This document shows, piece after piece, positions 8,012-15,945 of a stretch of 64,000 nucleotides of DNA. Each line of letters opens with the position of its first letter. Positions within the stretch are counted from its first letter, which is position 1. A program made the translations under genes and the position numbers. The notes under the pieces are model-generated. The model was not told where the DNA came from and made no database searches. It saw only the letters and a program-made list of their open reading frames with translations. The DNA is from Helicobacter sp. MIT 00-7814. GTDB taxonomy: Bacteria; Campylobacterota; Campylobacteria; Campylobacterales; Helicobacteraceae. The stretch covers positions 17,285-81,284 of the forward strand of contig NZ_NXLL01000008.1 in NCBI RefSeq assembly GCF_003364115.1. Direction: 5' to 3'.

Positions 8012-9316
8012 CTAAAATTCTACATATTTTTTAATATTCTCTAAAGCTTTTCTTAATGTATTTGGCTCGATATAGGTATTTTCTTGCTGTGGGTGCATAG
8101 AAGTATCCGGGGTTTTTCCAATCATATAAAAATATTTACAACCTTTAGCAAGTGCAATATAGTGCGGGCAATTATCATGGTAGTATTCAGAAAAAAGTTC
8201 AAATAAAGTAGCATGTTTATTTAAAAAGATAGAATTTATAAGGCTTGATCCATGCATACCTGCTAATATCTTACATTCTTGCATAAGCTCAATTTGTTTT
8301 TGTATGCTTAAAGAATCTGGCAAGATAATCTCAAAGCCAAATTCTTTAAGTATTGCTTCTACTTCGTCATTATTTATAATATTGCGATTAGAATCTTTTG
8401 GGCGTGTGAAAAATATTTTGCGGGTTGGCAATATCGATGATTGTGATAAAATCTCAGCATATAAGTGTTTAATAAGACTAGGCTGGTAGAATATACGAAA
8501 ATGCGTATATTTCCGATATTCAACAATTTCATATTCATTTAAAAGTGTTGGAATAATGAGTTCTTGCGCGAATATGAGATGACTTTTGGTTGCTGGGATA
8601 ACTTGAGATTCATTAATTCCCAAAATTTTTGGTAATTCTTTTTGAAAAGAATAGTTTTGTGGCAAGATATAGAAATCCACTTTTTTCTTACTAAGGCGTA
8701 TTTGGTAAAGTCCCATCATCACTTCATTAATAAAGTGTCCATAGTTATCCCCTACATCTCGTGTTAAAAGAGCTACGCTCCCACTTAGCTTTATAATTTT
8801 ACGCGCATAAAAGGGGATATAAAACAATTTAAGCCAGTTTTTTGATAAGCGCAAGATACTTACAAGAGCCTGCTGTATGTTTGGATTTTTTGGGGTATCA
8901 AGTAGATGCGTCCTTAAATTAGTGTAAGAAAGCAATACTTTTTTACTTTTTGTGAAAACTAAATCTATATTTGTCCTTGCATAGGCTTTTGGCAAGGTGC
9001 GAACGATAAGTTTTTTTGTTTTATAAGTGTAGGGACGAAAAAATTGATGGTAGTTTCCAAAAACATCGGTAAGATGAAAGTTGGAATAATGAGGTTTGGA
9101 ATCTATGGGATTTTTTTCAGAATCTACCCCCCCCCTTAAAGCTTTATTTAAAACTTCTGGCAAGGAATTTTCATTTTGATAATAAAAAAGTCCATTTCCA
9201 CAAACCAACACATTTTCCTCATTCCATACGCAAACTTCTTCACTTATCTCATTATTTTCTTTTGCTTTGGTAAAGGTCGTGGTTTTAGATTGAAAAAATT
9301 TATTTAAAATTGGCAT
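8012..9316 (-). CDS. GT61-family (DUF563) glycosyltransferase, phase-variable
   Basis: Probable glycosyltransferase of 434 residues. Family signatures are GDNYGHFINEVMMGLYQI in the middle and GMHGSSLINSIFLNKHATLFELF near the C-terminus, the GT61/DUF563 nucleotide-sugar region. There is no signal peptide, so it probably acts on a lipid-linked or core oligosaccharide from the cytoplasmic side. The start at 9316 is set by GGAGG four bases upstream; an earlier in-frame ATG lacks such a site. A run of nine G (9127-9135 on the plus strand) encodes RGG near residues 61-63. At this length the frame is open, so the gene is ON; loss or gain of one base would truncate it. The acceptor and sugar cannot be told from sequence. 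Confidence 0.85.
   Translation of the reverse strand: MPILNKFFQSKTTTFTKAKENNEISEEVCVWNEENVLVCGNGLFYYQNENSLPEVLNKALRGGVDSEKNPIDSKPHYSNFHLTDVFGNYHQFFRPYTYKTKKLIVRTLPKAYARTNIDLVFTKSKKVLLSYTNLRTHLLDTPKNPNIQQALVSILRLSKNWLKLFYIPFYARKIIKLSGSVALLTRDVGDNYGHFINEVMMGLYQIRLSKKKVDFYILPQNYSFQKELPKILGINESQVIPATKSHLIFAQELIIPTLLNEYEIVEYRKYTHFRIFYQPSLIKHLYAEILSQSSILPTRKIFFTRPKDSNRNIINNDEVEAILKEFGFEIILPDSLSIQKQIELMQECKILAGMHGSSLINSIFLNKHATLFELFSEYYHDNCPHYIALAKGCKYFYMIGKTPDTSMHPQQENTYIEPNTLRKALENIKKYVEF
9127..9135. repeat. C9 homopolymer inside the GT61 gene (phase-variation tract, ON)
   Basis: Nine C on the plus strand, read as G9 in the gene. The reading frame is open with nine bases. Runs of this length slip during replication in Helicobacter and Campylobacter and are the standard switch for surface-glycan genes. 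Confidence 0.85.
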
Positions 9317-9600
9317 AAAGCCTCCTTTTTGATTTTGTGGCAAATATTACAGCATTTAAGCGGTTTTATTTTTCTAGTTTTCTGTCTTGAAAACCCAAAA
9401 AATTTAAAACACGATATGTGTTTGTTACTTTTTGTGGCATGGTTGGTTTGGTGTGAGATTCTCGCAAAGTGGGGATTTACATCAGAATCCACCAAAAAAA
9501 TCAAAAAATTTGCAGTAAAAATCACCAAACACATATTGTATTTTTAAAAATTTGTGCCACAATTGCACTTACAAAATTATTTCATCACAAAGGACAAGAT

Positions 9601-11871
9601 ATGAGCAATATCATCGGATTCCCAAGAATGGGGCAGAATCGAGAACTTAAAAAAGCGCTAGAGGCGTTTTGGAGTGGCAAGTGTAGTCAAAGCGAGCTTG
9701 AAAGTGTGGCAAAAGAATTGCGCGCAAAGCACTGGGCGAAGCAAAAAAACCTCGAATATGTATGCGTGAATGACTTTAGCTATTATGATAATGTGCTAGA
9801 TTTAGCCTATGCGCTTAATGCAAAGCCTGCGCGCTTCAAAAATGTGAGCGGGCTAGAGGGCTATTTTGCGCTAGCGCGTGGGGCAAAAGACGCCGTGGCA
9901 TGCGAGATGACAAAGTGGTTTAACACAAACTATCACTATGTCGTGCCAGAGCTTAGCATTGATGATGAGTATAAAGCTGATGCGAGCAACATTATCGCGC
10001 AGTATAATGAAGCCAAAAATCTAGGCTATAACCCAAAAATTAGCCTCATTGGGCTTTTCACATTTTTTGGGCTTAGTAAGATTGTTAAGGGCGAGCCAAA
10101 AGAGGTGTTCCGCAAGGTTAAAAGCGCGTATTTGGATTTGATCGATGAGCTGGTGGCAAAGATTCCGGGCGTTGTAATTGAATTTAGCGAGCCGATTTTT
10201 GTGCGTGGTTGGGATAAAGAGCTTTTTGAGTTGCAATGCGTGTATGACAGGGGCGCGATTGAGTGTATTTATGATGTTATTGCCAAAAAGGGCGTGAAAG
10301 CCATTGTTAGCACATTTTTTGAACATAGCAAGGAATTTACCGAGATTTTGCTAAAAACGCCAATTTATGGTATCGGGCTTGACTTCGTGCATGGTGAGAA
10401 AAACCTTGAAAGCCTGCAAGCTATCGCAAATAGCGATAAGGTGCTTTTTGCGGGCGTGATTGATGGGCGCAATATTTGGGTGGCAAATTTGGAATCCAAA
10501 CTTGCACTTTTAGAAAAAATCGCGCAAATTGTGCCAAAAAATAGAATCGTCGTAAGCGCGTCGTGTTCGCTTTTACATGTGCCTTTTGGCAAAGATGATG
10601 AAAACAAAATGGATAAAGAGATTCTCTCATGGCTAAGTTTTGCGCAAGAAAAGCTCATCGAGTTAGAGGTTTTGGAAGATCTCTTCAAAAATAGCGCGCC
10701 AAAGGCAGAATCTAAGGAATTTTTAGCGCAAAATAAAGCGATTAACTCTGCGCGCGCGAACTCTTCACGCACCAATAACAAAGCTGTGCGCGAGCGCGTG
10801 AGTGCAAATACTCTCAAAGCGCGTAAAGAAGATTTTGCGACGCGCATTAAGATTCAGCGCGAGAATCTAGGCTATGGCGATTTAGCCACGACAACTATTG
10901 GTTCATTCCCACAAACGCCGGAGCTAAGAGCATTGCGCCAAAACTACAAAAAAGGCGCGATTGATAAAAATGCCTATGATGAGGGCATCAAAGAATATAT
11001 CAAAGATTGCGTGAAATTCCAAGAGGAAATCGGGCTTGATGTGCTCGTGCATGGCGAGCCAGAGCGCAATGATATGGTGGAATATTTTGGCGAGCAAATG
11101 GAGGGCTTTGTATTTAGCGCAAATGGTTGGGTGCAAAGCTATGGCAGCCGCTGCGTAAAGCCTCCTATTATTTTTGGTGATGTGAGCCGTCCAAAAGCGA
11201 TGACGCTAGAGTGGAGCAAATACGCCCAAAGCCTCACGCAAAAGATTATGAAAGGAATGCTCACAGGTCCGGTAACTATCCTAAACTGGAGCTTTGTGCG
11301 TGATGATCTCTCGCGCGCGCAAGTGTGCGAACAAATCGCGCTAGGAATCGCTGATGAGATTGATGATTTGCAAAAAGGCGGGATTAAGATTATCCAAGTT
11401 GATGAAGCGGCGTTTAAAGAGGGCTATCCTTTGCGCGCGGAAAATATCAAAACCTATGAAGAATGGGCGCTTAAATGCTTCAAAATCTCCACTGCCGTGG
11501 CAGAATCTAGCACGCAGATTCACACGCATATGTGCTATAGCGAGTTTAATGATATCATCAAAACTATCGAAGCACTTGATGCAGATGTGATAAGTATCGA
11601 AACTGCGCGCAGTGGCAATAGCTTGCTAAAAATCTTTAAGCAAGTGGGCTACACACACGAGGTAGGTCCGGGCGTATATGATATCCATAGCCCGAGAATC
11701 CCAAGCGTAGAGGAAATAGAAGCGCAAATTAGGGCGCTTTTGGAAGTGCTGCCAAAAGAGCAACTTTGGATAAATCCAGACTGCGGGCTTAAGACGCGTA
11801 AATGGGAAGAGGTAAAACCAAGCCTTAAAAATATGGTCGAAGCGACAAAAGCGGTGCGCGCGAAGCTGTAA
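9601..11871 (+). CDS. metE: Cobalamin-independent methionine synthase
   Basis: Transfers the methyl group of 5-methyltetrahydropteroyl-glutamate to homocysteine, without vitamin B12. The 756 residues have the duplicated barrel structure. N-terminal IIGFPRMGQNRELKKALE is a MetE signature; C-terminal zinc and homocysteine site residues are in HTHMCYSEF and NPDCGLKTR. The ATG at 9601 is preceded by AAGGA and matches the family N-terminus; the frame stays open upstream but that part is not MetE-like. A basic insertion around residues 410-455 joins the two domains. metF follows 140 bases downstream and supplies its methyl donor. Confidence 0.97.
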   Translation: MSNIIGFPRMGQNRELKKALEAFWSGKCSQSELESVAKELRAKHWAKQKNLEYVCVNDFSYYDNVLDLAYALNAKPARFKNVSGLEGYFALARGAKDAVACEMTKWFNTNYHYVVPELSIDDEYKADASNIIAQYNEAKNLGYNPKISLIGLFTFFGLSKIVKGEPKEVFRKVKSAYLDLIDELVAKIPGVVIEFSEPIFVRGWDKELFELQCVYDRGAIECIYDVIAKKGVKAIVSTFFEHSKEFTEILLKTPIYGIGLDFVHGEKNLESLQAIANSDKVLFAGVIDGRNIWVANLESKLALLEKIAQIVPKNRIVVSASCSLLHVPFGKDDENKMDKEILSWLSFAQEKLIELEVLEDLFKNSAPKAESKEFLAQNKAINSARANSSRTNNKAVRERVSANTLKARKEDFATRIKIQRENLGYGDLATTTIGSFPQTPELRALRQNYKKGAIDKNAYDEGIKEYIKDCVKFQEEIGLDVLVHGEPERNDMVEYFGEQMEGFVFSANGWVQSYGSRCVKPPIIFGDVSRPKAMTLEWSKYAQSLTQKIMKGMLTGPVTILNWSFVRDDLSRAQVCEQIALGIADEIDDLQKGGIKIIQVDEAAFKEGYPLRAENIKTYEEWALKCFKISTAVAESSTQIHTHMCYSEFNDIIKTIEALDADVISIETARSGNSLLKIFKQVGYTHEVGPGVYDIHSPRIPSVEEIEAQIRALLEVLPKEQLWINPDCGLKTRKWEEVKPSLKNMVEATKAVRAKL

Positions 11872-12011
11872 GGCGTAAAATTTAGAATCTAGTGTGAGGA
11901 TTTAGTAGATTTTCGCGCGGGTGTAGGTTGTGAGCGAGGGCAAATTATCGGCACTGGGTGTTGGCAGATTAAAACGGGCGAACTAAAATTAAGAAAGCAA
12001 AAAGGCAGAAA

Positions 12012-12941
12012 ATGGAAGCAAAAAATTTGAGTGTGGATTTAGAATCTCTCATTGCCAAACTCCACACCAACGCGCCATTTTTAAGCCTTGAAATCACTCC
12101 GCCTTTAAGCGGGAAAATCGAAGTAGATTCTATAAAAGAGCTCAAAAATTTAGATTATATTAATGCCTTTGTCTGCACGGATTCCCCGCTAGCGCGCTTT
12201 AAGCCCTCTTCCATTCTTAGCTCACTAAAACTGCAAAATTTCTTACAAAAGCCCCTTATTTGTACGCTTAGCATGAGAGATCGCAATTCTATCGCGCTTT
12301 GTGGCGATATTTTAGCGGTAAATGAACTTGGCGTGCGCGCGTTTTTGAGCCTCACAGGGGATTCTATCAAGCTTGGGGATTGCATAGAATCTAAAGGCGT
12401 GTTTGAGGATAATTCCTTGAAACTCGCGCGCATTATTGACACGCTAAATAGCGGCTATGGCATAAATCATAAGCCCCTAAGCGCGCCCGTGCAAAAAATC
12501 TATAATTTTCATGTCATTAATTCTTATGCAAACAATATGGAAAGCCTCAAGACAAAACTCGCCAAAAAGCTAAGCAATAGCGATGTTGAGGGCTTTTTCA
12601 CCCAGCCTGTGTATGATGAAAAAAGCGGAGAGTTTTTGCTAAAAAGCCTAGAGCGGCTCAATAGCGAATATGGGCGCAAAAGCGTGCTTATTTTTGGTTT
12701 TTATCCTATTTTGAGCTACAAAACTGCACTTTTTTTGCGTGATAAATTGCCCGGCGTGTTTGTGCCAGAAAGCCTTATTGAAAGTCTAGAATCCGCTTCA
12801 AAAATTAGCAAGCAAGAAGAAGAAAAAGTGGGCTTTGAGCAAAGTGTGATTTTGCTCCAAAAACTCCAAAAGCTAAATAACAAAATCCACTTTATGAATC
12901 CACAAAAAATCGCGCTTTTTGCGCCGTATTTCAGGGTATAA
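12012..12941 (+). CDS. metF: 5,10-methylenetetrahydrofolate reductase
   Basis: Flavoenzyme of 309 residues reducing methylene-THF to methyl-THF, the donor used by MetE just upstream. Motifs of the TIM-barrel family include SLEITPPLSG near the start, FLSLTGDSIKLGD (flavin region), and VEGFFTQPVYDEKSG, the conserved FxTQxxYD segment. AAAAGG lies about ten bases before the ATG. The pair metE-metF makes a methionine unit. The gap to the next gene is only 11 bases, so pabB, also a folate-pathway gene, is probably co-transcribed. Confidence 0.95.
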   Translation: MEAKNLSVDLESLIAKLHTNAPFLSLEITPPLSGKIEVDSIKELKNLDYINAFVCTDSPLARFKPSSILSSLKLQNFLQKPLICTLSMRDRNSIALCGDILAVNELGVRAFLSLTGDSIKLGDCIESKGVFEDNSLKLARIIDTLNSGYGINHKPLSAPVQKIYNFHVINSYANNMESLKTKLAKKLSNSDVEGFFTQPVYDEKSGEFLLKSLERLNSEYGRKSVLIFGFYPILSYKTALFLRDKLPGVFVPESLIESLESASKISKQEEEKVGFEQSVILLQKLQKLNNKIHFMNPQKIALFAPYFRV

Positions 12942-12952
12942 GCGCTTTTCTC

Positions 12953-15352
12953 ATGTGGATTTTTGGTGAATATGCGTATTTCAAGCAAAAAGCCATTGTG
13001 CGCGCATATAAATTTAGCGAGTTGCAAGAGGCATTTTGCAAAATCGAGCGCTATGCCAAAAAGCACTACGCGCTAGGCTATGTGGCGTATGAGGCGTGGC
13101 ATGAAAGTTTTGGTTTAGAGCGCGCGTTGAACGTACAAGAAGTGCTAGATTCTCAAAAATTACCTTTGCTAGAATTTTATATTTTTTCTAAACGCAAAAA
13201 GTTAAAGCACATAGAATCTAAGCGCAAGAATTCCCCTCAACCCTTTGTCTTTGAGATTTTGCAAAATTTAGACTTTGCGCGTTACAAAAGCGACTTTGCG
13301 CGCATTAAAAATGAGCTAAAGGCGGGCAATACTTATCAAGTTAATTACACGCAAGAAATGCGACTTTTCACTCGAGCAAAGCCACTTGAACTTTTTTTCT
13401 CGTTAAAAAAGCGCCAAAACACGCGATATAAGGCGTTTTTAAACACCAAATACGCGCAGATTCTCTCCTTTTCGCCTGAACTTTTTTTTAAATTTAAAAA
13501 TGGCTCAATCACGCTAGAGCCGATGAAAGGCACGATTACGCGTGCAAAAGACAAGGCGCAGGATAAGCAAAATAAAGAATTTTTACGCAAAGATAGTAAA
13601 AATATTTCTGAAAATATGATGATTGTGGATTTATTGCGTAATGACATTAGCCAAATTGCGCGCGTTGGGAGTTTGAAGGTGAAAAAACTTCTTAAAATCC
13701 GCCCTCTAAAAACGCTTTATCAAATGGTCTCAATCCTTAAGGCGCAAGTAGATTTTAGGCGGGATTCATTCCCGCGAGACGATACAATCAATGGAATAGG
13801 GCTATTTCCCATCTTTAACGCGCTTTTCCCCTGTGGCTCGATTACCGGCGCGCCTAAAAAATCCACAATGCAAAGAATCCAAATGCTAGAATCCCGCACA
13901 AGGGGCGTGTATTGTGGCGCGATTGGCTTAGTGCATAAGAAAAAGGCATGCTTTAGCGTGCCAATCCGCACTTTGGTGCGCTACAAACACGAGGATTTTT
14001 ATCGCTATGGCGTGGGAAGTGGGGTTGTGTGGGATTCTGTGATGGAGGAGGAATTTAAAGAATTGCGCGCAAAATCGCACTTTTTATTTTCCACCACGCC
14101 TAAAAATACAGAAACTAACCAACCAAAAAACACCGAGTGTGAGCGTGCAACGCGGTGGAGCGGAGGCAAAGCGGAATTCACTATACAATCTAAAGGAATA
14201 GATTCTCAACAACTAAAAAACATTACAAAATCTACAAATCTTATCAACCAAAAAATACCGAGTATGGGCGCGCAAGCGAAGTATAAAGAAGCCTTAGCGG
14301 AACCGAGCAGGATTCACTCCCGCGAAGGCGATACAATTGATGGGATAAAGGGAATAGATTCTCAAGCCACAAAACAAGGTGACAGAATCTCAGATTCCCA
14401 ACAACCAAAAAGCATAGAGTATGTGCGCGAAGCGGAGGCGAAGCGGGATTTATTCCCGCGAGACGATACAACAAATGGAATAGCCCTTTTTGAAACCTTT
14501 CTTGTTAAATGCGAAAATAACGCTTTTAGCGTATTTTTAGGCGCGTATCATTGGCAAAGATTACTGCAAAGCGCGCGCAAGCTGTTTAGCGATTTTGATA
14601 ACTTCACACAAAACCCTACGCAAGCTTTTTTAAACGAAATAAAAGGCATCGCAAAGCCCCATGTAAGCGTACAAAACGCGCAGGCAATGCGTATAGAATT
14701 TCTCAAATCCTGCCTTATGGAAAATAAAAATATTTCACCCTTGCAAATCCCTTTTGCGTGGGATTTTGCGCCACAAAGTTTGGAAAATATGCTTAAAAAA
14801 TATTTCACGCACACGCCACCGCCTGTGTTTATCGCAAAGCCCACACTTACGCAAAATGGTGCATTGTTGTTGCAGGTGCGCGATTTTCTTCCAACTGCTT
14901 CGCAAAATACCGCTTATCTTTCCCGCACGCGCCAAGATTCCCGCAATGACTTTTTGTATCACAAAACCACGCAGAGGGCGCATTTTGCAAAACAAGAGCA
15001 TTTTAAAAATGTGGATTCTTTTGATGTGCTTTATTGCAATGAGAAAGGCGCGCTCACAGAAGGTGCGCGCAGTAATATTATTCTTTTGCAAGGAAAAAAG
15101 CTTGTGACGCCTTCAGTTGAAAGTGGCTTGCTTCCGGGCTGTATGCGCGCATTTTTGCTTGATTGTGGGATTTCAAAAGAGGCAAATTTAACAAAAGAAA
15201 ATCTCAAACGCGCTCAAAGTATTTTTCTTTGCAACTCTGTGCGTGGCATTGTGCGCGTAGATCTCAAAAAATCCCCGCGCCTAGATTCTCAATATAAAGT
15301 AACACAGGGCAAAGCAACACAAGACAAGGCAAAAAGAGGCAAAGTGCGATGA
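12953..15352 (+). CDS. pabB: Fused aminodeoxychorismate synthase component I and aminodeoxychorismate lyase (PabB-PabC)
   Basis: Makes 4-aminobenzoate for folate. Residues 1 to about 380 are the chorismate-binding PabB domain: EPMKGT with the catalytic lysine, MIVDLLRND, and ALFPCGSITGAPKKSTMQ. Residues about 505-785 are a class IV aminotransferase-fold PabC domain, with the PLP lysine in FLYHKTTQR and LTEGARSNIILL. Such fusions are known in Campylobacterota. The linker (about 385-505) is made almost wholly of family-1 dispersed repeats, and another partial copy (RRDSFPRDDTINGIG, about 269-283) is inserted inside the PabB domain just before ALFPCG. All are read in frame without stops. The stop overlaps the pabA start (ATGA). 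No convincing ribosome binding site precedes the ATG at 12953. Confidence 0.9.
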   Translation: MWIFGEYAYFKQKAIVRAYKFSELQEAFCKIERYAKKHYALGYVAYEAWHESFGLERALNVQEVLDSQKLPLLEFYIFSKRKKLKHIESKRKNSPQPFVFEILQNLDFARYKSDFARIKNELKAGNTYQVNYTQEMRLFTRAKPLELFFSLKKRQNTRYKAFLNTKYAQILSFSPELFFKFKNGSITLEPMKGTITRAKDKAQDKQNKEFLRKDSKNISENMMIVDLLRNDISQIARVGSLKVKKLLKIRPLKTLYQMVSILKAQVDFRRDSFPRDDTINGIGLFPIFNALFPCGSITGAPKKSTMQRIQMLESRTRGVYCGAIGLVHKKKACFSVPIRTLVRYKHEDFYRYGVGSGVVWDSVMEEEFKELRAKSHFLFSTTPKNTETNQPKNTECERATRWSGGKAEFTIQSKGIDSQQLKNITKSTNLINQKIPSMGAQAKYKEALAEPSRIHSREGDTIDGIKGIDSQATKQGDRISDSQQPKSIEYVREAEAKRDLFPRDDTTNGIALFETFLVKCENNAFSVFLGAYHWQRLLQSARKLFSDFDNFTQNPTQAFLNEIKGIAKPHVSVQNAQAMRIEFLKSCLMENKNISPLQIPFAWDFAPQSLENMLKKYFTHTPPPVFIAKPTLTQNGALLLQVRDFLPTASQNTAYLSRTRQDSRNDFLYHKTTQRAHFAKQEHFKNVDSFDVLYCNEKGALTEGARSNIILLQGKKLVTPSVESGLLPGCMRAFLLDCGISKEANLTKENLKRAQSIFLCNSVRGIVRVDLKKSPRLDSQYKVTQGKATQDKAKRGKVR
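13756..13800 (+). repeat. Family-1 repeat fragment inside the PabB domain
   Basis: About 45 bases with the core palindrome GCGGGATTCATTCCCGC (13759-13775), GAGACGATACAATCAATGG and AATAG. They encode RRDSFPRDDTINGIG, extra to the usual PabB fold, between the strand ending AQVDF and the FPIFNALFPCG helix. The insertion keeps the frame. Confidence 0.8.
14116..14220 (+). repeat. Family-1 repeat copy B in the PabB-PabC linker
   Basis: Blocks AACCAACCAAAAAACACC, GAGTGTGAGCGTGCAACG, GGAGCGGAGGCAAAGCGGAA, then ACAATCTAAAGGAATAGATTC. Translated as ECERATRWSGGKAEF and IQSKGIDSQQ. The right arm of the core palindrome is missing. Confidence 0.8.
14243..14398 (+). repeat. Family-1 repeat copy C in the PabB-PabC linker
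   Basis: A longer copy with GAGTATGGGCGCGCAAGCG, CCGAGCAGGATTCACTCCCG, GAAGGCGATACAATTGATGG, AATAGATTCTCAA and an extra tail CAAGGTGACAGAATCT. The same tail occurs in the outer-membrane protein gene at about 62040, so the full element is longer than the core. It is read in the same frame as its neighbours. Confidence 0.8.
14399..14481 (+). repeat. Family-1 repeat copy D in the PabB-PabC linker
   Basis: The best-preserved copy: CAACAACCAAAAAGCATAG, GAGTATGTGCGCGAAGCGG, GCGGGATTTATTCCCGC, GAGACGATACAACAAATGG, AATAG. It encodes EYVREAEAKRDLFPRDDTT and ends exactly where the PabC domain starts (GIALFETFLV). Confidence 0.85.
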
Positions 15353-15945
15353 AAAAACTCCTGCTTATTGATAATTATGACTCTTTTAGTTTCAATCTTT
15401 TTTATTATTTCTGCGAGCTTGGCGTGCGCCCTGTGGTGGTGAAAAACGACTTCGCGCCAAAGCTCACAAAAGAGGTGAAAGATTTTGTTGCGGATTTTGA
15501 ATACATCGTAATTTCGCCCGGTTTTGGCACTCCAAAGGATTCTCTAATCTGCCTAGAAATTTTGAAAGAATTTAGCGCGCGCAAAAAGATTTTAGGCGTG
15601 TGTTTGGGTATGCAGTGTATCGCTTCTGTTTTTGGTGGCAAGGTTTCAGAGATGCCTTCCCCAATGCACGCAAAGAGCGCGCTTTGTGAGTTTAGGGAAA
15701 ATGCGCTCACACGCGGGATTCCAAATCCTTTTAAAATCGGGCTATATCATTCGCTTTTTGTAGAGGAATGCGGGGAATGCGAGATTTTGGGCTTTGCAAA
15801 AATAGCCTTTGATACGCACAAAACAAAAGACATTCCTATGATTCTAAAACACAAGAAATATTGCGTCTATGGCGTGCAATTCCACCCAGAATCGCTTCTT
15901 TCAACCTATGGCAAAGAGCTTTTGCAAAATTTTTTAGCGCTTTAG
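15349..15945 (+). CDS. pabA: Aminodeoxychorismate/anthranilate synthase glutamine amidotransferase component
   Basis: Glutaminase subunit giving ammonia to PabB. It is a 198-residue class I amidotransferase: LLIDNYDSFSFNL at the N-terminus, the oxyanion segment SPGFGTP, catalytic cysteine in GVCLGMQCIA, and the C-terminal His-Glu of VQFHPESLLS. The start overlaps the pabB stop (ATGA), so the two subunits are probably made in equal amounts. Being next to PabB-PabC rather than in a trp operon points to the 4-aminobenzoate role. Its 3' end overlaps the convergent flagellar hook gene by 12 bases. Confidence 0.94.
   Translation: MKKLLLIDNYDSFSFNLFYYFCELGVRPVVVKNDFAPKLTKEVKDFVADFEYIVISPGFGTPKDSLICLEILKEFSARKKILGVCLGMQCIASVFGGKVSEMPSPMHAKSALCEFRENALTRGIPNPFKIGLYHSLFVEECGECEILGFAKIAFDTHKTKDIPMILKHKKYCVYGVQFHPESLLSTYGKELLQNFLAL

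Noticed and set aside
11872..12011. A riboswitch or other leader element before metF
   Set aside because: The 140 bases show no terminator/antiterminator pair and no known S-box-like pattern.
14100..14490. Tandem-like repeats that could suggest a CRISPR array or an insertion sequence
   Set aside because: Units differ in length, have no regular spacers, lie inside an open reading frame and match copies elsewhere in the window; no transposase is present.
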